Positions 24,905 to 33,503 of a DNA stretch of 64,000 bases are shown piece after piece. Position numbers and translations under genes: made by a program. This DNA comes from an uncultured Eggerthellaceae bacterium. Its GTDB lineage: Bacteria > Actinomycetota > Coriobacteriia > Coriobacteriales > Eggerthellaceae. Below the pieces are notes generated by a model. It was not told the origin of the DNA. It did no database searches and saw nothing but the letters and a program-made list of their open reading frames with translations. The DNA lies in assembly GCA_958454405.1 (NCBI GenBank), contig CAUEBO010000003.1, positions 1 through 64,000 of the forward strand, given 5' to 3'. Within the stretch, counting starts at the first letter, position 1. Each line of letters opens with the position of its first letter.

Positions 24905-27277
24905 ATGCAGAAAACCGGATTGTCTCGGCGGTCGTTCCTGGCGCTTTCGGGAGCCGTGGGAGCGAGCGCGCTCATGTTCGGGGGCTGCTCGCCGTCAGGC
25001 GAGGGAGAAGGCGGAGGCGCCGCGACGGCGGCCGCTGACGGAACCACGGTCGTCAACACGTGCTCGACGTTCGACTGCGGCGGCAAGTGCCTGATCAAAG
25101 CCCATATGAAAGATGGAGCCATCACGCGCATCGACACGCGCGGCGCCTATGAGAGCGATGAGGAGAATCCCTGCACGAAGGCGTGCGTGCGCGGACGCTC
25201 GTACCGCAAGTGGCAGTACCATCCCGACCGCCTCACGTCGCCGATGAAGCGCGTCGGCAAGCGCGGCGAGGGCAAGTTCGAGCAGATCAGCTGGGACGAG
25301 GCCATCGACTACATCGTGTCTGAGAACGAGCGCCTGCTGGACGAGTACGGCCCGCTCACCCGCTACATCAACATTGGCACGGGCGACACGGGCGGCAACA
25401 TCGTGCGCGCCGACCTTGCCGCGCGGTTCTGCGACGTGACCGGCGGCCACGTGGGCTGCTACAACTCGGTGTCCATGGGCAACACGGGCACGGCCACGCC
25501 CTACATGTTCGGCGTGGCGGCGACGGGCAGCAGCCTGGCCAGCCTGAAGGACACGAAGCTCGTCATCTTGTGGGGCCACAACCCCGCGGAGACGATCTTC
25601 GGCATGTCGAACTACTACTTCCGCCAGATGAAGGACAACGGCTGCAAGTTCATCGTCATCGATCCGCGCAACTCGAACACCGCGGTGGAGCTGGCCGACG
25701 AGTGGATCCCCATCCTTCCCACCACCGACAACGCGCTCATGGACGCCATGGCCTACGTGATCGTGACCGAAGGGCTGCACGACCAGGAGTTCCTGGACAC
25801 GTTCGTCGTCGGCTTCGACGAGGAGCACATGCCCGAGGGCGTGGAGGCGAACCAGTCCTACCAGGCCTACCTGACCGGCGCCGCCGACGGCGTCGAGAAG
25901 ACCCCCGAATGGGCCGAGCCCATCTGCAAGGTGCCCGCGGACACCATCCGCCGCATCGCCCGGGAGTACGCCACCACGAAGCCCGCAGCGCTCATCGAAG
26001 GCTGGGGCCCGCAGCGCCACGCCTGCGGCGAGCGCACGGCGCTGGGCGGCGGCATGCTGGCGTGCCTGACCGGCAACGTGGGCGTGGAAGGCGGTTGGGC
26101 TGGCGCGTACAACGGATTCACGCGCAAGTTCCCCCTCGGCATGGATCCGCTTCCCGACGACCTGGAGTTCGAGAACGTGAACGTGCCCATGTCGTCCGGC
26201 TGGATCGACGCCATCGACGATTACACGACCATGACGAAGGAAACCGGCCTCGACGGCGCCGACAAGCTGGAGTATCCCGTCAAGATGGTCTGGAACATCG
26301 CGAGCGACTTCATGATGACGTCGAATCCGGACATCAACCGGGTGCGCGCCATCCTGGAAGACGAGAGCAAGGTGGAGTGCATCATCACGTCCGACGTGTT
26401 CATGACGCCGACGGCGGAGTGGTCCGACATCGTGCTGCCCGCCTGCACGTGCTTCGAGCGCTGGAACATCGGCGGCACGTGGAACAACGGCGACTACTTC
26501 ATCTTGTCGCAGAAGCTGTGCGAGCCGCTGGGCGAAGCCCGTTCCGAGTACGACTGGCTGGCCGAATGCGCTGACCGCATGGGCGTGAAGGACGCGTTCA
26601 CCGGCGGGAAGACCGAGGAAGAATGGGTCCGCTACCTGGTCGAGCAAACCCAGCAGGAGTATCCCGACGACGAACTGCCCGACTTCGACACGATGAAGCA
26701 GGAGGGCATCGCGTACTTCAAGAAGGAGGAGCCGCGCGTCGCGTTCAAGGAGCAGATCGAGGATCCCCAGAACAACCCGTTCGAAACCGAATCGGGGAAG
26801 ATCGAGCTGTTCTCCAAGGCGCTGTACGACCTGAAGAACCCCGACGTTCCCGCCACGCCCCATTACGTTCCCGTGGCCGAAGGGCCGGGCGCCGAGCTTG
26901 CCGCGTCCTACCCGCTGCAGCTCATCGGCTGGAAGACCAAGGCGCGCGACAATTCCAGCTACTTCACGCATCCCTGGCTCAAGCAGACGCAGGACACGGA
27001 GCTGTGGATCAATCCCCTGGACGCGGAGGCGCGCGGCATCGCCGACGGCGACGAGGTGCTGGTCAGCAACGCCCGCGGAGCCACGAAGATCGCGGCGAAG
27101 GTGACGACGCGCATCATACCCGGCTGCGTGGCCGCCCCGACCGGCTCGTGGTACAGCCCCGATGCCGACGGCGTCGACCAGAACGGCTGCCTGAACGTGC
27201 TCACCTCGTCGGCGCGCACGTCCATGACGCACGGCAACACGCAGCACACCAACCTCGTCGAAGTCGCGAAGCTCTAG
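24905..27277 (+). CDS. DMSO-reductase-family molybdopterin oxidoreductase, catalytic subunit (Tat-exported)
   Basis: A 790-residue bis-MGD enzyme. SRRSFLAL is the Tat motif, and a possible lipobox ends at C28 (FGGC). Cysteines 53, 58, 62 and 94 would bind the N-terminal [4Fe-4S] cluster. Aligning GGHVGCYNSVS with DMSO reductase places Ser190 as the molybdenum ligand, which fits DMSO/TMAO-type reductases rather than Cys- or Asp-ligated enzymes. The C-terminal dinucleotide-binding domain is present (about 650-790). The substrate is unknown; DMSO, TMAO or an aromatic acceptor are possible in this family. A 13-bp gap leads to the iron-sulfur subunit. Expression is probably controlled by the upstream two-component system. 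Confidence 0.88.
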   Translation: MQKTGLSRRSFLALSGAVGASALMFGGCSPSGEGEGGGAATAAADGTTVVNTCSTFDCGGKCLIKAHMKDGAITRIDTRGAYESDEENPCTKACVRGRSYRKWQYHPDRLTSPMKRVGKRGEGKFEQISWDEAIDYIVSENERLLDEYGPLTRYINIGTGDTGGNIVRADLAARFCDVTGGHVGCYNSVSMGNTGTATPYMFGVAATGSSLASLKDTKLVILWGHNPAETIFGMSNYYFRQMKDNGCKFIVIDPRNSNTAVELADEWIPILPTTDNALMDAMAYVIVTEGLHDQEFLDTFVVGFDEEHMPEGVEANQSYQAYLTGAADGVEKTPEWAEPICKVPADTIRRIAREYATTKPAALIEGWGPQRHACGERTALGGGMLACLTGNVGVEGGWAGAYNGFTRKFPLGMDPLPDDLEFENVNVPMSSGWIDAIDDYTTMTKETGLDGADKLEYPVKMVWNIASDFMMTSNPDINRVRAILEDESKVECIITSDVFMTPTAEWSDIVLPACTCFERWNIGGTWNNGDYFILSQKLCEPLGEARSEYDWLAECADRMGVKDAFTGGKTEEEWVRYLVEQTQQEYPDDELPDFDTMKQEGIAYFKKEEPRVAFKEQIEDPQNNPFETESGKIELFSKALYDLKNPDVPATPHYVPVAEGPGAELAASYPLQLIGWKTKARDNSSYFTHPWLKQTQDTELWINPLDAEARGIADGDEVLVSNARGATKIAAKVTTRIIPGCVAAPTGSWYSPDADGVDQNGCLNVLTSSARTSMTHGNTQHTNLVEVAKL

Positions 27278-27290
27278 GAGGGGATGAGCC

Positions 27291-27872
27291 ATGACCCAAT
27301 ACGGATTCCATATGCGCCAAGACCTGTGCACGGGCTGCCATGCGTGCCAGATGGCCTGCAAGGACGAGAAGAACCTGGACGACGCGCGGCTGTTCCGCCA
27401 CGTGTTCGAGACGGAAGGCGGCTCGTTCGCTGCTGCGGGCAGCGGCTACGCGCACGACGCGTTCGCCTTCTACACGTCGATGGCGTGCAACCACTGCGAG
27501 CGGCCCGCCTGCCTGGGCGTGTGCCCCGCCGGCGCCATCGCCAAGGATGAGAAGACCGGCATCGTCACCTACGACGGCGAGCTGTGCATCGGCTGCAAGT
27601 ACTGCGAGCAGGAGTGCCCCTACGGCGCGCCCCAGTACGACGAGGCGGCTGGCAAGATGACGAAGTGCGACCTGTGCGCCGAGCGCGTCGCCGCCGGCGA
27701 GCAGCCGGTGTGCGTTGCCGCGTGCCCGTTCAACGCGCTCGAGTTCGGCGAGCTCGAGGAGCTTCGCTCGAAGTACGGCGATGCCGTGACCACCCTGGGC
27801 CTGCCCGAGGACACGACGGGCCCGAGCATCGCCATCACGCCGCACGCCACGAACGAGACGCCGGCGGCGTAG
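27291..27872 (+). CDS. DmsB-like 4x[4Fe-4S] electron transfer subunit
   Basis: A 193-residue ferredoxin-like protein with four cysteine groups: CTGCHACQMAC, CNHCERPACLGVC, CIGCKYCEQECPYG and CDLC...CVAACP. It would carry electrons to the catalytic subunit. GGAGGGGATGAGCC precedes the ATG. No DmsC/NrfD-type membrane anchor gene follows; a terminator and then a repeat region come next, so the quinol oxidase partner must be encoded elsewhere. Confidence 0.92.
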   Translation: MTQYGFHMRQDLCTGCHACQMACKDEKNLDDARLFRHVFETEGGSFAAAGSGYAHDAFAFYTSMACNHCERPACLGVCPAGAIAKDEKTGIVTYDGELCIGCKYCEQECPYGAPQYDEAAGKMTKCDLCAERVAAGEQPVCVAACPFNALEFGELEELRSKYGDAVTTLGLPEDTTGPSIAITPHATNETPAA

Positions 27873-27928
27873 CGGCCGGCAGCGGCAAAGCGAACGATCC
27901 GCGTCGCAAGCGATCCGCCCTCCCTCCT

Positions 27929-27970
27929 CGCGCCCCGCAACCGCCCGGTTGCGGGGCGCGTTCGTTTCCG
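27929..27970 (+). terminator. terminator of the molybdoenzyme operon
   Basis: A perfect 14-bp GC stem (27929-27942 with 27947-27960) with GCCC loop, followed by TTCGTTTCC. Confidence 0.8.
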
Positions 27971-28123
27971 GGCGAGCCCCTCGCGGCGATGCGCGGCCCG
28001 ACGCGTGCGGGTCGATCGTTGAGTCCGCCCGCAGGCCCATGGGCGGCCCTATGGGGCAGTCTTCCAAGCAAGAACGGGCTCCCGCCGGGCTGATCTTCTG
28101 GGAGCATCCGGCCCAAACCGCAG

Positions 28124-28268
28124 ATGACAGAAAACGCGGTCGAATGTGCACTCGCCGAGCGCAAAATCGAACCCGTGAATTTCGTGACCAGGCGCTTTGT
28201 GTGATCGAGGCGCGCGAAGGGCCCGGATTGGCCTTGCGGACTGCACATTCGACCGCGTTTTCGGTCAT
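28124..28268 (+). repeat. palindromic intergenic repeat, copy B
   Basis: A 145-bp element with 29-bp arms (28124-28152 and 28240-28268; two mismatches) built on GAAAACGCGGTCGAATGTGC. The interior (CGCCGAGCGCAAAA, GACCAGGCG, GGCGCGCGAAGGGC) is nearly identical to copy D at 57417. Confidence 0.88.
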
Positions 28269-28681
28269 TTTTGATTTCGCTCGACCCCGGCTGTTCTTTG
28301 GAAGAATCCGTTCCCTTCATGAGAGGTCTCCCATTTGCCCGATGGCAAGAGGATCGGCTCGAGCGGCTGCGCACGTCGGCGCGCGTCAGCGGTGGTTTGA
28401 CGGCGGCGGCCGGATTCCCGTTGGGCGCCACGGCGATCCGGGTCGCGCGGGATGCGGTGGGCGCCAGCGCCTTGAAACGGGACAGAAACGGACCGCCGAG
28501 TATTGGCGGCGAACCGGCAGGGGGGATACAATAAAAGTGCCGGATCTGCCGGAGCAAGCGGCGGTCCGATGGTTCGGAACAGTCTCCTGCGTCCATTCGG
28601 CCAACCTGCTCGATCGAGGCGATAAGCGGTTGGCGTATGCGACTGCCTCCCATGCGCGGGCGCGCAAGCGGCCTGGCCATC

Positions 28682-28690
28682 GGGGGGGGG
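28682..28690 (+). repeat. poly-G9 tract upstream of the LysR gene
   Basis: Nine G residues 27 bp before the GTG start of the LysR gene, just upstream of its ribosome site. Length variation here could alter expression. Confidence 0.5.
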
Positions 28691-28717
28691 CTTTCTCACT
28701 GAGAGAGGGGCTTGATC

Positions 28718-29662
28718 GTGAACCTTGCGCATCTGTACTACTTCAAGAAGCTCGTGGAAGTGAAGAACTACTCGCTTGCGGCGAAGGAGCTGTTCATCGC
28801 GCAGCCCACCCTGTCCTTGGCAGTGTCCAACCTGGAAAAGGAGCTGGGGGTGGCGCTGCTGAAGAAGAAGCGCAGCACGCTCGAGCTCACAAGCGACGGC
28901 GAGGAATTCTACGAAGCGGTGGTCGTCGCCACGAACGCTCTGGACAACGCGGTCTCGTTCATCCGCGAGCGGGCTTCCGCGGAGTTCGGGATCATGACCG
29001 TGGGCACCGTCTATTCCATCCAGAGCCAGGCGTGGTCAGAGGCCATCAGGGACTACCGCGAGCGCTCGCACAGCAAGGTGCAGTTCAAGTGGAAGCAGGG
29101 GACCACCGAAAGCCTCATGCACGAGCTGAAGAACGGCTCGGTGGACGTGATCTTCGCGGGCGTGCTTGGCAAGGGCGATCCCGACGTCGTCTCCATCCCC
29201 TGCTTCACCCAGAGCGTCGCCCTGGTGGTCAACCGCGAACATCCGCTGGCCGGAAGATCGGAGCTGTCCCTGGGCGAGCTGGGCGGCGTCAGGCTCATCA
29301 CGTACCGCGACAAGATCGGCCCCTTCGCCGACGAGGTCAAGGGCCTGCTGGGCAGGGGCGCGGGCCTCAACGTATCGTGCGAGTACAACGACGAGATCAC
29401 GCTGTGCTCTCTGGTGACGGCCGATCCCTCCCTGATGGCCATCGCCTGCCATTCCTGGCTGCTCGACGCGTTCCCGGACATCGTTCCCATCCCCATCAAG
29501 GAGGCTCCAACGGATTTCCACACGTTCTATCTGAGCTACCGGAAGCGGGAGCGCTTGGCGTTCGCGGTGGAGGAGTTCGTCTCGTTCATGAAGGGATACC
29601 AGTTCAAGAACGCGAGCCCGCACGGCGAGCAGAGCGGCGACATGGTCGTTTCCCCGCGCTAG
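28718..29662 (+). CDS. LysR-family transcriptional regulator
   Basis: A 314-residue LysR regulator. The N-terminal winged helix reads MNLAHLYYFKKLVEVKNYSLAAKELFIAQPTLSLAVSNLE in family register, and an effector-binding domain follows (about 90-300). GAGAGAGGGG lies 7 bp before the GTG at 28718; an upstream in-frame TTG at 28712 is less likely. The VOC, MFS and Gfo/Idh genes downstream on the same strand are its probable targets. The inducer is unknown. Confidence 0.9.
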   Translation: MNLAHLYYFKKLVEVKNYSLAAKELFIAQPTLSLAVSNLEKELGVALLKKKRSTLELTSDGEEFYEAVVVATNALDNAVSFIRERASAEFGIMTVGTVYSIQSQAWSEAIRDYRERSHSKVQFKWKQGTTESLMHELKNGSVDVIFAGVLGKGDPDVVSIPCFTQSVALVVNREHPLAGRSELSLGELGGVRLITYRDKIGPFADEVKGLLGRGAGLNVSCEYNDEITLCSLVTADPSLMAIACHSWLLDAFPDIVPIPIKEAPTDFHTFYLSYRKRERLAFAVEEFVSFMKGYQFKNASPHGEQSGDMVVSPR

Positions 29663-29836
29663 ACTTTTCGGAGTGCGACAGAGCGCCGATCGCCTTTGCG
29701 ATCAGGCGTTATTGGCTGTCTCAAAATTCGCGGTCGAAGTTGAAAAGGCTTTAATTGCTTCGCGGCCATCCCTTCTCGATAATGAAAGGGAAAGGGGCAC
29801 GCCGACGTGCCCTCATCGAAGCCAAGGAGGAGCGCC

Positions 29837-30313
29837 ATGAAAATCCAAGACATAACCGTCACCGACGAGTTCAAGGAAATCGTCCAGATCGGCATCGTCG
29901 TCCGCGATATGGAGAAGACCAAGGAGGCGATGCTCGACGTGTTCGGGCTCGAGCCCGATGCCGGCGGGGATTCGCTCTACAAGGACTGCTACTACAAGAG
30001 CGGGGAGACCATCGACGCGCCGGTGCGCTCCGCGTTCTACAACTACTTCAACATCCAGCTGGAATTCTTGGAGCCCCTCGGCGATCAGGCGACGGTGTGG
30101 AGCGATTACCGCACGATGGGGATGTACGGGCTGCATCACATCCGCTTCGACGTGGACGACCAGGACCGCGCGAACCAGCTCATGGCCGACAAGGGGATCG
30201 GCATCTGGATGGAAGGCACGTCGCTCATCGACCCCAGCTGCCGGTTCACCTATTACGATTCGCTCGAGAAGCTCGGGTTCATCGTCGAGGCGGTCACGCG
30301 CTCGAAGCGATAG
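29837..30313 (+). CDS. VOC-superfamily protein (glyoxalase / methylmalonyl-CoA epimerase-like)
   Basis: A 158-residue protein with two beta-alpha-beta-beta-beta modules: VQIGIVVRDMEKTKEAMLDVFGLEPD and YGLHHIRFDVDDQDRANQLMADKG. The residues around Q17, E78 and H100 could form the usual metal site. An isomerase, lyase or dioxygenase-type reaction is possible; the substrate is unknown. AAGGAGGAGCGCC precedes the ATG. A strong hairpin follows, so it may be transcribed apart from the MFS gene. Confidence 0.75.
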   Translation: MKIQDITVTDEFKEIVQIGIVVRDMEKTKEAMLDVFGLEPDAGGDSLYKDCYYKSGETIDAPVRSAFYNYFNIQLEFLEPLGDQATVWSDYRTMGMYGLHHIRFDVDDQDRANQLMADKGIGIWMEGTSLIDPSCRFTYYDSLEKLGFIVEAVTRSKR

Positions 30314-30370
30314 GCCCCTGCCGCCCGCGGCGCGGGGCTTGGGGCAAGGCCGCAGTGCTATAAGCGTTTT

Positions 30371-30421
30371 CAACTGAAACGAGCACGGATTGCAGATGCA
30401 AATCCGTGCTCGTTTCAGTTG
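30371..30421. terminator. 21-bp perfect hairpin after the VOC gene
   Basis: Arms 30371-30391 and 30401-30421 pair perfectly, with a 9-nt loop. It is a terminator by position, although no T tract follows. Such a long perfect stem is unusual and could be an independent regulatory element. Confidence 0.7.
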
Positions 30422-30573
30422 TCGCGCCGGTTCCCTATGATTGGATGCATCCCGGAAGGAAGGAGTGAGGGGAAGCCTATCGATTTAGATAGGGCGGATT
30501 CTGACACGGTTCGCAGACGTTTCAGCCACGGTGTTCTGTCTTTCTGCAGTCAGTCCGTTTATAAGGAGGGAAC

Positions 30574-32040
30574 ATGGCTTCAGCGGCGAATATCAACGCG
30601 CGCCTCGACCAGCTCGAGGCGGCCAATGCCGACATCGTGCAGCGGTCGTACCACGGGATAGCTGCCCGGTTGGACAGGCTTCCAGCAGGCAAGGCCCATC
30701 GAAAGGTTCTGTGGCTGATAGGGGGCGTGGCGTTCTGCGATTGCCTCGACATGAATATCGCGGGCCCCATCATCGCGCAGCTGCTTGCTTCAGGGTGGTC
30801 GGACAACAACCTGAACTCCATCTTCGTGTCGATGACGGCGTTCGGCTACCTGATCGGCGGCCTGTTGGCCGGCATCGTGTCGGACAAGTTCGGGCGCAGG
30901 AAGGGCCTCGTGTTCTTCACCGCCCTGTTCTCGGTGTTCTGCCTGGGAGCGGCCTTCGCGCCGGACATGAACATCCTCATCGCCTGCCGGTTCTTCATGG
31001 GGTTCGGCTTGGGCGCTGCCTACCCGGCCGGCTACGGCTCGCTGAGCGAGTACACGCCGCCCAAGGTGCGCGGGCGCTACCAGGCGTGGGTGGGCCTCAT
31101 CGCGAACTGCGGAACGCCCATCGCATCGTTCCTGTGCCTGATCATGCTGCCGCTCGTCGGCTGGCGGGCCATCTTCGGCCTGTGCGGATGCGTCGGCGTC
31201 GTGGTTGCGGTGCTCGTGCTCAAGTACATGGACGATTCGCCTCGCTGGCTGGCGCAGCACGGGCGCAATGAAGAGGCGGACGCCATCGTCACGAAGTACG
31301 AGGACATCATGCGCGCCGCCGGCCATCAGGTGGAGCCGGTGCCCGACGTGCAGATAGAGGCGGAGGCTTCGAAGGCCGCTGCGCAGGAGGTCAAGCAGCT
31401 GCCGTTCTCGTTCCTGTTCACCAAGAAGATGCTTCCGCGCACCATCGTGGCCTGCACCATCTGCTTCGTCAACTTCGTCTGCGTCTACACCATCGTTACG
31501 TGGACCCCGACCATCTTCGTGTCCCGCGGGTTCGACGTCACGTATTCCGTGGCGCTCACCACCATCATGCTGCTGGGCATCCCGGTGGGCGTGGCCTTGC
31601 TGAGCGTGTTCGTGGACAAGCTGGGCCGCAAGATCCAGCTGGTCGTCGGCTTCGTGTTCACGGCCATCTTCGGATTCCTGTGGGCGCTCATACCGGTCGA
31701 CCAGACCGTCCTCATCATCGTGGTGGGCTTCCTGATGACCGTCATCACCTACTACTGGTCGCTCATCTGCAGCTCGGTGTACCTGCCCGAGCCCTTCCCC
31801 ACGCAGATCCGCGTTCGGGGCGCCGGCTTCGCGAACGCGTTCGGCCGCATTGGGGCCATCTTGAACCCGATCTGGATCGCGTTCTTCCTGAACAGCGGCA
31901 TCGGCGCCGTGGGCGTCTACCTTGCGTCGGGCGGCATTGCCATCGTCGGCGCCGTCATCGTCGCGGCGCTGGGCGTGGAGACGCGGGGCAAGTCGCTCGA
32001 GGAGATCAGCCAGGGCGTGCTGGAAGGCGGAGCGAAGTAG
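30574..32040 (+). CDS. MFS transporter (aromatic acid / organic acid:H+ symporter-like)
   Basis: A 488-residue inner-membrane protein of about 12 helices. Loop 2-3 carries SDKFGRRKG (MFS motif A), helix 4 has RFFMGFGLGAAYPAGYGSLSEY, and the second half repeats VDKLGRKIQ. FCDCLDMNIAGP in helix 1 resembles the DxxD-type segment of the aromatic acid symporter group. AAGGAGGGAAC precedes the ATG. With LysR, VOC and Gfo/Idh neighbours it probably imports the growth substrate of this cluster. Confidence 0.85.
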   Translation: MASAANINARLDQLEAANADIVQRSYHGIAARLDRLPAGKAHRKVLWLIGGVAFCDCLDMNIAGPIIAQLLASGWSDNNLNSIFVSMTAFGYLIGGLLAGIVSDKFGRRKGLVFFTALFSVFCLGAAFAPDMNILIACRFFMGFGLGAAYPAGYGSLSEYTPPKVRGRYQAWVGLIANCGTPIASFLCLIMLPLVGWRAIFGLCGCVGVVVAVLVLKYMDDSPRWLAQHGRNEEADAIVTKYEDIMRAAGHQVEPVPDVQIEAEASKAAAQEVKQLPFSFLFTKKMLPRTIVACTICFVNFVCVYTIVTWTPTIFVSRGFDVTYSVALTTIMLLGIPVGVALLSVFVDKLGRKIQLVVGFVFTAIFGFLWALIPVDQTVLIIVVGFLMTVITYYWSLICSSVYLPEPFPTQIRVRGAGFANAFGRIGAILNPIWIAFFLNSGIGAVGVYLASGGIAIVGAVIVAALGVETRGKSLEEISQGVLEGGAK

Positions 32041-32087
32041 GGCAGCGTTTCTCCGCGCGTCGGGGTGGCGCGCGGGCTTGCATCGAC

Positions 32088-32120
32088 GCAGAGCCGGGTT
32101 CCTCGGGGGCCCGGCTCTGC
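32088..32120 (+). terminator. hairpin after the MFS gene
   Basis: An 11-bp perfect stem (GCAGAGCCGGG at 32088-32098 with 32110-32120). No T tract. The rest of the 347-bp gap before the next gene (32041-32387) shows no gene. Confidence 0.55.
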
Positions 32121-32387
32121 CGCGCCCGGTCCCGTTCGCCCGCGGCGCTGGGGCAAAGGCGCGTTTCCACGGCGCTTGCGGCTGTAGCCCACTCGCGACC
32201 CCCGCCTGCATTGGAACTTCCAAACGACGGGATTGCGCCCGAAAAGATCCTATCGGCGCCGGTGCCAAGGCCGCCGCATCCTTGCTACCCTGGTATTGGA
32301 AAGACGTGGCTGTCTCTTCGAAGTGCGAACCCTCTGTCCGATGACCGCGTTCATGTGCACCTACACGTCATCAAGGAGGGATGGAAC

Positions 32388-33428
32388 ATGGAAACCATCA
32401 CATTGGCCGTCTTGGGTTTGAACCAGGGCGCGAAAGCCGCGCGCGACGCGGCTGCGAGCGATCGCTTCGATCTTGCGGCGGTGGCCGGGTTCGGGCCGCA
32501 GGCGGAAGCGCTTGCGGCGGAGCTCGACGTTGCGCTGTACGAGGACTATCGAGCGCTTCTGGATTCGGTCGAGCTCGACGCGGTCGTGATCGCGCTGCCC
32601 AACGGCCTGCACTGGCCGGCGGTCGAGGCGGCGCTTGCGGCGGGCGTCAAGAACCTGCTGGTGGAGAAGCCCATCGCCGACACCGAGGAGGACGCGCGGA
32701 AGATCATCGACGCCTGCGACCGGGCTGGGGCCGTTCTGCTCGTGGGGCATCAGCGGCGATCGTCGGCGACGATGCTGTTCCTCAAAAAGTTCATCGAAGA
32801 TGGGAACCTGGGCGACATCGTGGGCATGCAGTGCTCCGCGCAATACGCCAAGCCGGATTCCTACTACGACGTCGACTGGCATCGGACGACGGGCCCGCTG
32901 CTGATCAACGCCATCCACGACGTCGACGACATGCACTACCTCACCGGCATGCGGGTCAAGCGGGTGTATGCCGCAGCGAGGAACTCCATCCGAGGCGGCC
33001 AGGTAGAGGATTCCGCCTCCATCGTGTTCGAGTTCGCCGAAGGCCCCACGTGCACCTACTTCCTGTCGGACGGCACGCCGGGCCCGTGGGGCTACGATCT
33101 GGCGGCGGATGAGATGCACTTCATCAACTGCCGGCCGGGCGAGAACAGCCTGCACGTGTGCGGCACCAAGGGGTCGTTCGGCCTGCCCAACATGGATTTC
33201 TACCACTACGATCCCGCCCATTACGGCTGGACGGAGCCCTTGCTGAAAACGCACTACGAGGTGGGCCGTCCCGATCCTGCCACGGCCACGCTGGACCATT
33301 TCGCAGACCTGGCCTGCGGAATCGAGGCGGTTCCCCGCTGCACGGGGGAGGAAGGGCTTGCCACGCTCAAAGTGGTGCAGGCCATGCTGAGATCGGCTGA
33401 AACCAAGGAGATCGTGGAGTTGGACTAA
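32388..33428 (+). CDS. Gfo/Idh/MocA-family NAD(P)-dependent oxidoreductase
   Basis: A 346-residue dehydrogenase. The N-terminal Rossmann fold is slightly unusual (LAVLGLNQGAKAARDA in place of GxGxxG). LLVEKPIADTEEDA carries the EKP motif, and GPLLINAIHDVDDMHYLTG contains the usual catalytic-site aspartate/histidine segment. Members oxidise or epimerise sugars, inositols and related cyclitols. AAGGAGGGATGGAAC precedes the ATG. It lies last in the LysR-VOC-MFS group, so a role in catabolism of a sugar-like compound is inferred. Confidence 0.85.
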   Translation: METITLAVLGLNQGAKAARDAAASDRFDLAAVAGFGPQAEALAAELDVALYEDYRALLDSVELDAVVIALPNGLHWPAVEAALAAGVKNLLVEKPIADTEEDARKIIDACDRAGAVLLVGHQRRSSATMLFLKKFIEDGNLGDIVGMQCSAQYAKPDSYYDVDWHRTTGPLLINAIHDVDDMHYLTGMRVKRVYAAARNSIRGGQVEDSASIVFEFAEGPTCTYFLSDGTPGPWGYDLAADEMHFINCRPGENSLHVCGTKGSFGLPNMDFYHYDPAHYGWTEPLLKTHYEVGRPDPATATLDHFADLACGIEAVPRCTGEEGLATLKVVQAMLRSAETKEIVELD

Positions 33429-33437
33429 GCGGCGTTG

Positions 33438-33482
33438 CCGCCCCGGCCCCCTTCGGCATGGAGCCGGGAGAGGCCGGGGCGG
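33438..33482 (+). terminator. hairpin between the Gfo/Idh gene and the membrane protein gene
   Basis: Perfect 11-bp GC-rich stem (33438-33448 with 33472-33482), without a T tract. It ends just before the ribosome site of the next gene. Confidence 0.5.
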
Positions 33483-33503
33483 TGCGGAGGAAGGAGCGGC
33501 GCC

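Larger units (their letters stand above)
27971..28717. other. 747-bp intergenic region, largely non-coding
   Basis: It contains repeat copy B (28124-28268), a TACAAT at 28527-28532 that may be a -10 box, and a G9 tract just before the LysR gene. Several frames stay open, but none has a ribosome site or recognisable protein similarity. The stretch 28271-28700 could be a decayed gene, though nothing identifies it. Confidence 0.4.

Noticed and set aside
27949..29754. Long plus-strand open frame of about 600 codons across the gap and the LysR gene
   Set aside because: It overlaps the LysR gene in another frame, has arginine- and glycine-rich shadow composition and no ribosome site.
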